Assembly: GCF_923081025.1 (NCBI RefSeq)
Contig: NZ_CAKLPZ010000001.1
Span: 248,001 to 312,000, forward strand
DNA: 64,000 nucleotides
Source: Neolewinella maritima
GTDB lineage: Bacteria > Bacteroidota > Bacteroidia > Chitinophagales > Saprospiraceae
Direction: 5' to 3'
Shown: positions 14,108-24,402 of the stretch, one piece after another
Numbering within the stretch: the first letter of the stretch is position 1
Layout: each line of letters begins with the position of its first letter
Notes under the pieces: generated by a model
The model's input: only the letters and a program-made list of their open reading frames with translations
Databases searched by the model: none
Told to the model about the DNA's origin: nothing
Program-made: the position numbers and the translations under genes

Positions 14108-15371
14108 TCTCGCCCTCCGCAACCTGCTGTACCGACCCTGGACTACGGCGCTGAGTCTGCTCCTGGCTGCCCTGGGGGCCGGCCTGATCAGTCTGATCCT
14201 GTTGCTGAACTGGCAGCTGGAGCAGCAATTCGACCGCAACCTGGCCGGCATCAACCTGGTCGTAGGAGCTAAGGGAAGTCCCCTGCAGCTGATGATGTCG
14301 AGCATGTACCACATCAGTTCGCCCACTGGCAACGTACCGCTCGATAAGGTTAAGCCCTTCCTGAACCCCGCCCACCCCTACATCTCGCTGGGCGTGCCGC
14401 TTTCGCTGGGGGACAGCTACCGCGGCCGCCGCATCGTGGGTACGCGTCCGACCTTCCTCCAGCTCTACGGCGCTGAACTGAGCGAAGGCGCCATGTGGAC
14501 CGCACCAATGGACGTAGTAGCCGGAGCCTCCGCCGCCCGGGAGCTGGGCCTGCAGCTCGGCGACACCTTCCGGAGTAGCCATGGCCTGGTAGAGGATGAT
14601 GACCTGACCCACCGTGATGCGCCGCCCTTCCGGGTGGTCGGTATCCTGGGCCCGACGGGGACGGTCGCCGATCTCGTACTCCTCACCCCGACCGAAAGCC
14701 TCTGGGCCGTCCACGATACTCACGATACGCACGACGCGACTGCCCAGCACGACGACCACGATCACGACACCGGACCTGCGCACGCGCCCGCTTACGACGT
14801 CACGCAGCCCCTGATGGACTACACGGATAAGATCATCACCTCCGTGCTCATTCAGTTTAAGGGCAACAGCATCACGGCCCTCAATATGCAGCGCAGCATC
14901 AACGAGAATACCGAGATGCAGGCCGTCACGCCCTCCATCCAGCTGGCCGAGCTGTACGCTACGGTGGGGCAGGGGGAGCAGGTGCTGCGGCAGCTCGGCT
15001 ACGTGGTGGTCGGCGTGAGCATCCTCAGTATTTTCATCGGACTGTACAGCTCACTGGACCGGCGGCGGGGGGAGCTGGCCCTGCTGCGTAGCCTGGGGGC
15101 GGGCCCAAGCAAACTCTTCGGTCTGTTGCTAATGGAGGGTACGTTTACCGCGGTCGCGGGTGCGCTGCTCGGACTGCTGCTGAGTCATGCCGGCCTGGCC
15201 CTTATCGCGCGCTATTTCTCGCAGGCCTACCGCTATGATTTTCAGCGGCTGGTGTTTCTGCCGGAGGAGTACTGGCTGCTGGCCGGTGCGGTGGTGGTCG
15301 GGGTACTGGCGGCTAGCGTACCGGCCTGGCGGGCGGCGCGTACGGATGTGCACCGGACGTTGGCACAATAA
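14094..15371 (+). CDS. FtsX/MacB-like ABC permease with a His/Asp-rich periplasmic stretch
   Basis: A 425-aa permease with one N-terminal helix (about residues 17-39), a large periplasmic domain (about 40-300) and three C-terminal helices of the FtsX family (LRQLGYVVVGVSILSIFIGLYS, LLMEGTFTAVAGALLGLLL, EYWLLAGAVVVGVLAASVPA). The unusual part is HDTHDTHDATAQHDDHDHD near residue 206, six His and seven Asp in 19 residues, likely a metal-binding loop. I chose GTG 14094, overlapping the ATPase gene by 14 bp; an in-frame ATG 69 bp upstream lies deep in that gene. The substrate is unknown: metal-linked export, lipoprotein release or peptide export are all possible. Confidence 0.85.
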   Translation: MSILSLALRNLLYRPWTTALSLLLAALGAGLISLILLLNWQLEQQFDRNLAGINLVVGAKGSPLQLMMSSMYHISSPTGNVPLDKVKPFLNPAHPYISLGVPLSLGDSYRGRRIVGTRPTFLQLYGAELSEGAMWTAPMDVVAGASAARELGLQLGDTFRSSHGLVEDDDLTHRDAPPFRVVGILGPTGTVADLVLLTPTESLWAVHDTHDTHDATAQHDDHDHDTGPAHAPAYDVTQPLMDYTDKIITSVLIQFKGNSITALNMQRSINENTEMQAVTPSIQLAELYATVGQGEQVLRQLGYVVVGVSILSIFIGLYSSLDRRRGELALLRSLGAGPSKLFGLLLMEGTFTAVAGALLGLLLSHAGLALIARYFSQAYRYDFQRLVFLPEEYWLLAGAVVVGVLAASVPAWRAARTDVHRTLAQ

Positions 15372-15373
15372 AC

Positions 15374-15470
15374 GGTCGAGCGGCCTCCGGTCCGAGAATC
15401 CAACGTACTGATGAAGTGGCGGAGCCACTTTATGAATCTATAGTGTACTCGGACCGGAGGCCACTCGACC
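15374..15470. terminator. Nested inverted repeat between convergent genes
   Basis: Arms 15374-15396 and 15448-15470 (23 nt, 22 matching) enclose a 51-bp spacer that holds a second perfect hairpin at 15414-15430 (AAGTGGC-GGA-GCCACTT). It fills the gap between the ABC permease stop and the stop of the convergent GMC gene. It could serve as a two-way terminator, although there are no long T-runs. Confidence 0.7.
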
Positions 15471-15481
15471 TTGACTATTAC

Positions 15482-17197
<1,716 letters not shown>

Positions 17198-17207
17198 GTA
17201 GGTGGAT

Positions 17208-17375
17208 TTAGATCGCCTGTCGGCTTGTTAGATCGCTTCGCTTGGTAGATCGCCTGTCGGCTCGTTAGACCCTTCGGGGTAGATCGCTTCGCTCATTAGA
17301 TCGCCTGTCGGCTCGTTAGACCCTTCGGGGTAGACCGCTGACGCGGGTAGATGGTCTGACCCGCGAAGCAGTCTA
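17208..17375. repeat. Long tandem TAGAYC mini-hairpin array inside the GMC gene run
   Basis: About nine modules starting with TAGATC or TAGACC lie end to end: repeated TAGATCGCCTGTCGGC, TAGATCGCTTCGCT and TAGACCCTTCGGGG units plus CCGC-TGAC-GCGG. A stretch of two and a half modules is directly duplicated with a 51-bp period (17246 and 17297). The last module can form a 7-bp stem CGCGGGT/ACCCGCG. It lies between the subunit-3-like gene and GMC-B, so as RNA it would form a string of small stems that could change relative expression of the two genes. Confidence 0.8.
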
Positions 17376-17410
17376 GTGAGGGTGCAGCGATCTTCAGGGC
17401 GAGGGCTCTT

Positions 17411-18028
17411 CTAGATAGCCCAGGCTTTTCCTCCGGTAAGCTCCTGTAGGTCGCCGCAGGGGATGTACTCTCCGGGGACGGGTAGGTAGGCGAGTACTTC
17501 GGTGCCGATGGGTTCGGAGTTGAACCAGGCGCCGACGATCTGTGCCTTGAGGTCGAAGTAGGTGTCTTTGGCGCTGACGTCGGTGGCGGGGAGCGTGTTC
17601 CAGTCGGTATCAGGGTTTTTGTAGTGGAGGTCCTGATCCTGTAGATAGACCAGTGCCTTGTCTGTATCGAGCTGGCGGAAGCCGGCGTCGGCGTTGTCGG
17701 CGTCCATTTTGCGCATCAGTTCCTTGAGGCCGTCGCGGAACTTGTCGCGCGACTCCTCGTCGTAGACCTCGCCGACCATCTTGTCGACCATCTCGGGGGC
17801 ACCTACGTCGAGAGCGCCGGGGGTGTCCGTACGGGGGATGATGATATCGGCCAGTTTGCTGATGTACTCGTACTCGTCTTCGTTGAAGAAGGAGGGCGAG
17901 TAGGTGGCCTCACCGGCCGCGACGGCTTCGTCGCGTTTGCAACCGGCGAGGAGGGCGGAGGCGACGGGTCCGGTGACGGCGACGCCGGCCAGGTAAGCGG
18001 TATACCGCAGTAGTTCTCTTCTTTTCAT
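17411..18028 (-). CDS. Gluconate 2-dehydrogenase subunit 3-like protein with Tat signal
   Basis: A 205-aa protein. The N-terminus MKRRELLRYTAYLAGVAVTG looks like a twin-arginine signal (KRREL), and ALLAGC provides a lipobox Cys near residue 29, so the mature protein may be a Tat-exported lipoprotein. The body matches the Gluconate_2-dh3 family: FFNEDEYEYISKLADIIIPRTDTPGALDVGAPEMVDKMV. In known complexes this small subunit carries its flavoprotein partner through Tat. Both adjacent GMC proteins lack signals, which fits hitchhiking. Its start is only 6 bp after the GMC-A stop. Confidence 0.88.
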   Translation of the reverse strand: MKRRELLRYTAYLAGVAVTGPVASALLAGCKRDEAVAAGEATYSPSFFNEDEYEYISKLADIIIPRTDTPGALDVGAPEMVDKMVGEVYDEESRDKFRDGLKELMRKMDADNADAGFRQLDTDKALVYLQDQDLHYKNPDTDWNTLPATDVSAKDTYFDLKAQIVGAWFNSEPIGTEVLAYLPVPGEYIPCGDLQELTGGKAWAI

Positions 18029-18034
18029 CCTGTA

Positions 18035-19756
18035 TTAGATGTTCATCTTTTTGAGTTCGTTGACGGCATGGTCGGCCGCCCGTGCGGTAAAGGCCATGTA
18101 AGTCAGGGAGGGGTTCACGCAGGCGGCGGAGGTCATGAAGGCACCGTCGGTCATATAAACGTTCGGGGCGGCCCAGAGCCGGTTGTGCTTATCTACTACG
18201 CTGTTGCGGGGGTTGCTGCCCATGCGGGCCATTCCCATCTCGTGGATACCGAGGCCGGGGAAGGAGTGTGCGTTGTAGGTGCTCACGTTCTTCATACCGG
18301 CGGCTTCGAGCATCTCGGCCGCGTCGTTCATCATGTCGTCGACCATGGCGTACTCGTTCTCGCCCCACTTGGCGTTGAAGACGAGGGTCGGCAGACCGTC
18401 CTTATCGAGGGTGTCGCGGTCGATGGTCATGCGGTTGTTGGTGTCCGGCAGGGTCTCGGCGAAGGCGGTCAGGCCCATCGTCCACTTACCGGGGCGCAGC
18501 AGGGATTGCTTGAGCTCGGGGCCGATCTTGACGTTCATTTCGCGCACGTTCTGTGCCCAGCTGCCGCGTCCTGCGCCGCCCTGGTAGCCCCAGCCGCGGA
18601 GGTAGTCCTTCTTGCTGGCCCGGTCGCCCAGGTTCTGGTAGCGGGGGATGTATACGCCATTAGGTTTGCGGCCCTTTTCGATGCGGTCGCCAAATTCGTC
18701 GGTATCGCCGGAGGCGCCTACGCGGAAGTGGTGGTCCATGATGTTGCCACCGAGCTCGCCGCTGGTGTCCAGGGTTACTTCTTCCTCATGCTCCGTATTC
18801 ATCACGATGTAGGAGCTCGGGATGGCCGAGGCGCACAGGAAGACGACCTTGGCGTAGGCCTCGTGGTCTTCACCGGTCTCGGAATCGCGGAAGCGGACGC
18901 CCTTGGCGCGCTTGTTCTCCTTATCGTAAATCAGGGAGTACACGGAGCTGTTGGGGCGCAGCGTCAGGTTGCCGGTCTCCTGGGCCACGGGGATGGTCGA
19001 GGATACGCTGCTGAAGTAGCCGCCGTAGGGACAGCCCCGAATACAGCGGTTGCGGTACTGACACTGCCCGCGGGTGCCTTTGTGCACGGCGGGATCATAG
19101 GCAGTAAGGTGCGCCACGCGGCCGGCGGTGACGGTACGGCCGTTCATGTTTTCGGCTACGCCCTTGCGGAACTTGTCTTCTACGCAGTTGAGGGGCATCA
19201 TGGGTAAAAACTTACCGTCGGGTAGCTGGGATAGTCCCAGCAGTTCACCGCTGATGCCGGCGAAGGTCTCTACGTAGTCGTACCAGGGGGCGATGTCCGT
19301 ATAGCCTACCGGCCAGGGGGTACCTACACCATCCTTGGCATTGGCCTGGAAGTCCATCTCGGACCAGCGGTAGCTGTGACGGCCCCACATGATGGAGCGG
19401 CCGCCGACGTGGTAGCCCCGCATCCAGTCGAAGCGTTCTTTTTCACCGTAGGGGTGCTCGTCGTCCTTGACGAACCAGTGCTTGCTGGCCTCCTTTACCG
19501 TATAGCCGGTCCGGTTCTGCTTTTGGTAGTGCTCCTTGATCTCTTCGGCCGAGGTACGTCCTAGATTTTCCATATCCCACTCGTCCAGGTTGGCGGTGGG
19601 GTAGTCGTTGTGCTTGACCATGCGGCCCTTTTCCAGCACCAGCGTCCGGAGTCCTTTTTCGCACAGTTCCTTAGCGGCCCAGCCTCCGCTGATTCCGGTG
19701 CCGACAACTATGGCGTCGTAAGTGACCTCAGCGTCACCCTGTGAGTTAAATTTCAT
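18035..19756 (-). CDS. GMC-family flavoprotein oxidoreductase (paralogue A)
   Basis: A 573-aa enzyme closely resembling paralogue B: DAIVVGTGISGGWAAKELCEKG (FAD fold), GGRSIMWGRHSYRW, CQYRNRCIRGCPYGGYFS and GLGIHEMGMARMG with NPSLTYMAFTARAADHAV at the end. No signal peptide is present, yet the catalytic subunits of this type usually work in the periplasm after co-export with a Tat partner. It is first in the run and sits 6 bp before the subunit-3-like gene. Differences from paralogue B in the middle section (for example near residues 385-415) suggest a different substrate. Confidence 0.9.
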   Translation of the reverse strand: MKFNSQGDAEVTYDAIVVGTGISGGWAAKELCEKGLRTLVLEKGRMVKHNDYPTANLDEWDMENLGRTSAEEIKEHYQKQNRTGYTVKEASKHWFVKDDEHPYGEKERFDWMRGYHVGGRSIMWGRHSYRWSEMDFQANAKDGVGTPWPVGYTDIAPWYDYVETFAGISGELLGLSQLPDGKFLPMMPLNCVEDKFRKGVAENMNGRTVTAGRVAHLTAYDPAVHKGTRGQCQYRNRCIRGCPYGGYFSSVSSTIPVAQETGNLTLRPNSSVYSLIYDKENKRAKGVRFRDSETGEDHEAYAKVVFLCASAIPSSYIVMNTEHEEEVTLDTSGELGGNIMDHHFRVGASGDTDEFGDRIEKGRKPNGVYIPRYQNLGDRASKKDYLRGWGYQGGAGRGSWAQNVREMNVKIGPELKQSLLRPGKWTMGLTAFAETLPDTNNRMTIDRDTLDKDGLPTLVFNAKWGENEYAMVDDMMNDAAEMLEAAGMKNVSTYNAHSFPGLGIHEMGMARMGSNPRNSVVDKHNRLWAAPNVYMTDGAFMTSAACVNPSLTYMAFTARAADHAVNELKKMNI

Positions 19757-19772
19757 GTGATCGATTTCTGTG

Positions 19773-19794
19773 CCGCCCGTTTTGCGCGGGGCGG
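19773..19794 (-). promoter_or_regulatory. Hairpin in the GMC-A leader
   Basis: CCGCCC/GGGCGG arms enclose a 10-nt loop, 16 nt upstream of the GMC-A ATG on the minus strand. It could affect translation of the first gene or end transcription arriving from the transglycosylase gene. Confidence 0.4.
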
Positions 19795-19866
19795 TAAAAT
19801 AAGAATAAAGTTAGGGGCGAAGTGTTGTAGCGAATACTTTTCCCCGTTAACCCACGTGCCAAGAAA

Positions 19867-21207
19867 TTAGCGTTGGAATAGCTGCCACCACCGCCGCGCC
19901 TCCTCTGGCTCGGTATAGTAGGGCTCGGGCACGTCAGTGAGGTACGCGTGGAAGGAAGTCGGGATGCGCGGCTGTGCGTCGGCGGCCAAGCGGGTAGCCG
20001 GCGGCGGAATATCCCGGGTCCGCGTATCGTAGGGCTGGAATACTTCTACCTCGTAGTAGTAAAAGGTCTCTCCAACGGCTACCGTATCCAGTTCGCCCCG
20101 GTCGCTCCAGATCACCAACCGGTCTACCGCCTGATCGTAGCGTGCGGCGACCTGACGGGCTGTACTGTCCCCCTCCTCCACCGGCGCTTCCCGGCGTACA
20201 TAGTAGCGGTCGGCGTTCAGCTCCCCTTCAGCTAACAGGGGGTGCGACCAGGGCAGTTCGATGGCGTCCTCGCGCACGCCGGCCGGATGTAGGGCCAGGT
20301 ATTCTCGCATGGCCGGTACGACCCGTCGGGGGAGTTGGAGCAGGTGGCCTCCCCGTAGGCCCGGCAGGTAGCCCCGCAGGTACTGGGGGTTCATCTCGAT
20401 GACGACCTCCGGCCGCAGGCCCGTCACCTGAGCTACGCGGTAGAGGCTGAGCTCCCGGCGGATCAGGATCCGCTCCGTCAGTTGGTCGTCGAGGGGGATC
20501 TGAGTGGCGGGTAGGCCGTAGTCCTGGTGGTAGCTCATCAGGAACACCGCGGCGATGAAGCTCGGTACGTAACTGCGCGTCTCCCGCGGCAGGAAGCGGC
20601 GCAGTGTCCAGTAATTACGGCTACCGGAGCGGCGGATAGCCCGGTTCACGTTGCCCGGGCCCGAGTTGTAGGCAGCCAGCGCCAGCGCCCAGTCGCCGTA
20701 GCGGTCGAATTGGATGCGCAGGTAGTCCAGTCCGGCCGCGCAGCCCAGGGTGGGGTCGAGCCGCTCGTCCAGTTCATCGTTGACGATCAGCCCCAGTTCG
20801 CGCGCCGTACCCGGCATGAGCTGCCAGAGGCCCGCCGCACCGACCCGGCTGATGGCCCAGGACCGCAGGGCACTCTCTACTATACTGAGGTGCTTGAGCT
20901 CCAGGGGGAGATCGGCAGCGACCAGTTGTTCTTCGAAAATGGGGTAGAAGCGGGCCGAGCGGGCCAGCATACGGCCGCTGGCGATGGGCCAGTCCTGCAG
21001 GTAGTTGACGATTCTACGGTACACCGCATCGTCCACCCGGTACTCGAGAAAGGACTGATCGATCGCACCCAGCCGGCGCTCTACCTCGTCACGGCTCAGC
21101 TCAATGATCTGGCGTGCCTGTCGTTCGGCCGCCGCCTCGCTCATCGCTCCCAGACAGGGCAACAGGCAGAAGGTCAGACAAACGGATAAGTAGGTACGTA
21201 GCAACAA
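19867..21207 (-). CDS. Membrane-bound lytic murein transglycosylase, MltD-like, with LysM-like region
   Basis: A 446-aa exported enzyme that cleaves the glycan strand of peptidoglycan. The SLT domain shows the catalytic Glu in LKHLSIVESALRSWAIS, then GAAGLWQLMPGTARELG and ALAAYNSGPGNVNRAIRR. A LysM-like segment follows (LYRVAQVTGLRPEVVIEMNP ... LLQLPRRV). I choose TTG 21207, which gives a clear signal peptide (LLLRTYLSVCLTFCLLPCLGA); the longer frame starts at another TTG inside the preceding gene and adds a polar stretch before the signal. It follows the esterase gene on the same strand. Confidence 0.85.
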   Translation of the reverse strand: MLLRTYLSVCLTFCLLPCLGAMSEAAAERQARQIIELSRDEVERRLGAIDQSFLEYRVDDAVYRRIVNYLQDWPIASGRMLARSARFYPIFEEQLVAADLPLELKHLSIVESALRSWAISRVGAAGLWQLMPGTARELGLIVNDELDERLDPTLGCAAGLDYLRIQFDRYGDWALALAAYNSGPGNVNRAIRRSGSRNYWTLRRFLPRETRSYVPSFIAAVFLMSYHQDYGLPATQIPLDDQLTERILIRRELSLYRVAQVTGLRPEVVIEMNPQYLRGYLPGLRGGHLLQLPRRVVPAMREYLALHPAGVREDAIELPWSHPLLAEGELNADRYYVRREAPVEEGDSTARQVAARYDQAVDRLVIWSDRGELDTVAVGETFYYYEVEVFQPYDTRTRDIPPPATRLAADAQPRIPTSFHAYLTDVPEPYYTEPEEARRWWQLFQR

Positions 21208-21259
21208 GGGCGTAGAACTAAGGTGACGGATCGGCGGATCGCAAGATAAAGAAAAGACC

Positions 21260-22345
21260 TCAGCGGTCAGCAAAATAGAGCCACTCGATGGCCCGGGGAA
21301 ACTCCCGGCCCCAGCGCGCCTCGTTGTGCTGCCCCAGGGGATCGACGGCCATATTAAGTTCTAGCTTCGTAGTGCCGGTCTGCGCCAGCAGCTGATCGCG
21401 GAAGCGCTCCATATTGGGTACCATGGTCTGACTTTCCGCCTCCCCACCGTAGAGGTAGATGCGCCCCCGGTAGCGGTGAGTAAATTTCATCAGGGTGAAG
21501 GGGATGTCGGGTGTCACCCAGAGGCTCGGACTGAACACCATGATCCGCTCGTACACATTGGGGTAGAGGATACCGGCGTAAATACTGATGAGCCCCCCCA
21601 AAGAGCTGCCCCCGATACCCGTGTGCTCGGGTTCCGGCTTCGTACGGAAGTGCTGATCGATGTAGGGTTTGAGCCGTTCGGCCAGAAAGCGGGTGTAGGC
21701 CCGGCCGTCCCCCTTGCCCAGCCGGTTGCGGAAGGCGGGGGTGAACTCACTCACCCGCTGGGCCTCGGCGTGGTCGATGGCCACGATGATCAGATCGCCC
21801 ATGCCGCGCTCGGCCAGACTGGCCATGCGCTTGTCTACCCCCCAACTGCCGTAGGGTGCGTAGTCGTCGAAGAGGTTCTGCCCGTCCTGCAGGTAGAGTA
21901 CCGGGTAGTGCTTGTCGGTCTCGTAGTAGTCGTGGGGCAGCAGGGCGGCCACCCGGCGCGTGCGGATGAGCTCCGGGATCTCAAAGTCCTGACTGATCAC
22001 CTCGATGCGCGGCAGCAGTTCGGTCTGGTACTGTAGGCCGGGGCTGGCCCAGTTTTCTACCTTGTCGGGTATCCGCCAGGTTTCACCGGTCTGCCGCGTG
22101 TGGTTGAGTGCGTTTTGACCGTGGGCTCCCAGTTCTACCCCCTCCCAGCCACCGCGGGTGTACTTATACTCTACTTTCTTCTGCGGATCGTCGAAGTGGA
22201 AGGTACGGCGGTAGGTCCCCGGTTTGTCGTCCGCTTCGAGGCGGTAGGCGGCATCGCCGGCCGTCCAGTTATTAAAGGTGCCGGCCACGTACACCGGCCG
22301 GTCGTCGTCGGTAGTGGTGATCAATTTGAGGGTCCGCTGGGGCAT
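21260..22345 (-). CDS. Fes/IroE-type esterase with N-terminal carbohydrate-binding-like domain
   Basis: A 361-aa protein. Residues about 1-85 look like a CBM48/AMPK-type glycogen-binding fold (RPVYVAGTFNNWTAGD ... GTYRRTFHFDDPQKKVEYKYTRGGWEGVE). The rest is an alpha/beta hydrolase of the putative esterase family: YPVLYLQDGQNLFDD, the nucleophile in GIGGSSLGGLISIYAG, and a late LGQHNEARWGREFPRAIEWLY with the catalytic His. Such enzymes hydrolyse sugar or siderophore esters. I chose ATG 22345 (MPQRTLKLI); the upstream extension is compositionally poor and crosses a repeat. No signal peptide is seen with this start. Confidence 0.82.
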   Translation of the reverse strand: MPQRTLKLITTTDDDRPVYVAGTFNNWTAGDAAYRLEADDKPGTYRRTFHFDDPQKKVEYKYTRGGWEGVELGAHGQNALNHTRQTGETWRIPDKVENWASPGLQYQTELLPRIEVISQDFEIPELIRTRRVAALLPHDYYETDKHYPVLYLQDGQNLFDDYAPYGSWGVDKRMASLAERGMGDLIIVAIDHAEAQRVSEFTPAFRNRLGKGDGRAYTRFLAERLKPYIDQHFRTKPEPEHTGIGGSSLGGLISIYAGILYPNVYERIMVFSPSLWVTPDIPFTLMKFTHRYRGRIYLYGGEAESQTMVPNMERFRDQLLAQTGTTKLELNMAVDPLGQHNEARWGREFPRAIEWLYFADR

Positions 22346-22517
22346 AGTGGGGAATAACGTAAAGGCTCCAAGAAAGGTCAGGGCGGGTACAAAAACAACG
22401 GTACGGAAGTACCGCAGGTACGCTCCGTCACAAAACGTTTGACCACCCACAGGTTCAATCCGAAAATCCGTGCACAATCCGTGCCCTACTTCCGAGGAAT
22501 CCGTGTTTAACTCCGAC
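22346..22517. repeat. Divergent intergenic region with hairpin and AATCCGTG repeats
   Basis: Between the divergent esterase and lipoprotein genes lies a perfect hairpin CGGTAC-GGAA-GTACCG (22399-22414) and a set of AATCCGTG-type words (22455-22513) that ends CCGTGTTTAACTCCGAC just before the lipoprotein ATG. No promoter box is clear. Confidence 0.55.
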
Positions 22518-23408
22518 ATGCCACCCCAACTTGCCCCTTTCAACGTACTCCGCACCGGCGTTCCCGCCCTCCTGCTGCTACTCCTGACGGCCGCCTGCTC
22601 GACCACCGCGCCGCGTAAATTTAGTCTGCCCGCCCGCATCAGCGAGGCCTCCGGACTGGTGATCGACGGCGACGACTTCATCTGGCACAATGACAGCGGC
22701 GACGGACCCTACCTCTATACCACCGACCGGACCGGAAAACTACTGCGTACCGATACTCTAAACGCCCGCGCCAGCGACTACGAAGACCTGGCCATGGACG
22801 AAAACGGACTGCTCTACGTAGGCGACTTCGGCAACAACCGCGGGCAGCGTGAAGTAGAAACCGTGTACCGCTACGACCGCAGCACCCGCCGGACCGACTC
22901 CATCACCTACACCTATCCCGGGCAGGACGCCCAGGGCCGCCTCGCCCCCGGCAACTACGACTGCGAAGCCATGGTAGTAGATCAGGGAAAGGTGCACCTG
23001 TTCACGAAGGATATGCTCTTCGGGCCCCGGCAATTTTACGTGAAGCACTATACGGTGCCCGCCACGCCGGGTCACTACGAGGCGGAGCTGGTCGATAGCC
23101 TCTACCTGCCCCGCCGGGTGGTAACGGGCGCCGCGCTGGACCGCCACACCAAAGAGCTGTTTCTGATCGCCTACAACTTCCGGATGCTGCTGGGCTTCCT
23201 ACCGAGTAGTTCGGCCTCGCTGATCACACTGAGCGACTATCCGGATGAGCGGTTCCTGAGTGGTACGGTCCGGCGGCGCAACCTGAGCTGGGCCGTGCCG
23301 ACGCAGCACGAGGCGGTAGCGGTATACGACGAGGACTACCTATATATAGGGGCGGAGGCCACGAAGTTGCGACGACACGCGATCGGGCGGCGGATACGGC
23401 GGCGCTAG
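22518..23408 (+). CDS. Beta-propeller-like lipoprotein of unknown function
   Basis: A 296-aa lipoprotein (LLLLLTAACS, Cys27). Repeated blade-like segments are visible: SEASGLVIDGDDFIWHNDSG, DYEDLAMDENGLLYVGDFGNN, NYDCEAMVVDQGKVHLFTKD, GAALDRHTKELFLIAYN, HEAVAVYDEDYLYIGAEATK. This resembles SdiA-regulated or esterase-like phytase-type propellers, but no catalytic site can be assigned. Start ATG 22518 was chosen over an upstream open stretch that lies in repeat DNA. Its stop shares CTAG with the stop of the convergent lipoprotein gene. Confidence 0.75.
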   Translation: MPPQLAPFNVLRTGVPALLLLLLTAACSTTAPRKFSLPARISEASGLVIDGDDFIWHNDSGDGPYLYTTDRTGKLLRTDTLNARASDYEDLAMDENGLLYVGDFGNNRGQREVETVYRYDRSTRRTDSITYTYPGQDAQGRLAPGNYDCEAMVVDQGKVHLFTKDMLFGPRQFYVKHYTVPATPGHYEAELVDSLYLPRRVVTGAALDRHTKELFLIAYNFRMLLGFLPSSSASLITLSDYPDERFLSGTVRRRNLSWAVPTQHEAVAVYDEDYLYIGAEATKLRRHAIGRRIRRR

Positions 23409-24343
23409 TCCGCCCACTGGCGGCTGCCCATCCGATAAAAAATGATCCGCTCACTTTTCACCCCCGCAATCTGCGGCCACAGGCCGTCAGCTAAGCGTAA
23501 GGCCGCGTCCCGGCCCGCCACCTCTCGCCGGATCAGGTCGCCACGGTAGAGGTACAGCCCCCCGTAGTAGGTAGACCGCTCCACCTGGTACCGCAGCGGG
23601 CCGAGAGCGGCAAAGCGTGCCGTATCGGCGAGCTCCGCCAGGTCCGGCTCGTTAATAAGGTAGGCCAGCTGCCCGCGCCGGTACACTGCCGCCCAGTCGT
23701 AGACCGCCACGGCCAGGTCGAGCGGAAGCGGGTAGGGGGGCTGGTCCTTTACGTAAGCCGAAATGATCCGTGGATCGACGATCGAGTTGTCGGTCTCCCA
23801 GCGGCCTAGTTCGCCGGTGTTGTAGGCCATGAGTACGGCCCGGTCTACGGGGGGGACACCCTGCACTGCGCGATCGCGGTACTGGTGCAGGCGCACCGTG
23901 CAGCTGATGGTCTTACCGGGAAGCAATTCGCGCAGGTGTGTGAGGAAGTCGAAGTAAGCGATGCGCGTACCGGCCGTCCAGTCGCAGTCGAGCTGCAGCT
24001 CGGCGAAGGGGTAGGGGAAGCTGCGGTCGAGCAGGGCGGTGATGTCTTCAGCTAGCGTATCTGCCGGATGCTGGAATACTTCATTGGTGATGAATATGAT
24101 GGGTACGGCTACTACTGCAAGCGTATTGTCTGAGGTCTGTAGAACAGCCGCCGGCTCGGCCCGCCCCTGCTCCCAGCTCACGTCGAATGCCTTGATGTAC
24201 AGTCGGTCCGCCTGGTGCGCGTGGAGCAAACTGTCATTGACCTTCAACTGAGTCTCCCAGTGATAAAAGCTATAGCTCGGCGGATGCACTTCGGAGGTAC
24301 AGCCCGCCAGCAGAAAGAACAACCCTACACCAAGCTGCCACAC
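23405..24343 (-). CDS. Lipoprotein, possibly DUF3142-like
   Basis: A 312-aa lipoprotein starting at GTG 24343 (VWQLGVGLFFLLAGC, Cys near 15). The segments RLYIKAFDVSWEQGRAEPAAVLQ, FAELQLDCDWTAGTRIAYFDFLTHLRELLPGKTISCTVRLHQYRD and VLMAYNTGELGRW look like a TIM-barrel-type protein of the DUF3142 kind; this is recalled by pattern only. Function is unknown. The longer open frame upstream runs into the CCGTG repeat and is probably not coding. It is convergent with the propeller lipoprotein and downstream of the metallo-hydrolase. Confidence 0.7.
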   Translation of the reverse strand: MWQLGVGLFFLLAGCTSEVHPPSYSFYHWETQLKVNDSLLHAHQADRLYIKAFDVSWEQGRAEPAAVLQTSDNTLAVVAVPIIFITNEVFQHPADTLAEDITALLDRSFPYPFAELQLDCDWTAGTRIAYFDFLTHLRELLPGKTISCTVRLHQYRDRAVQGVPPVDRAVLMAYNTGELGRWETDNSIVDPRIISAYVKDQPPYPLPLDLAVAVYDWAAVYRRGQLAYLINEPDLAELADTARFAALGPLRYQVERSTYYGGLYLYRGDLIRREVAGRDAALRLADGLWPQIAGVKSERIIFYRMGSRQWAD

Positions 24344-24346
24344 CAG

Positions 24347-24392
24347 CCTCCGTGCCCCTCCGTGCCCCACCTCCGTGCCCTCCGTGTTTAAC
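24347..24392. repeat. CCTCCGTGCCC repeat upstream of the lipoprotein gene
   Basis: Four CCTCCGTG words in a row end in CCGTGTTTAACC. They belong to the same family as the repeats in the his operon and at 22.45 kb and fill the gap between the lipoprotein start and the metallo-hydrolase stop. Confidence 0.6.
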
Positions 24393-24402
24393 CCTACCAC
24401 AC

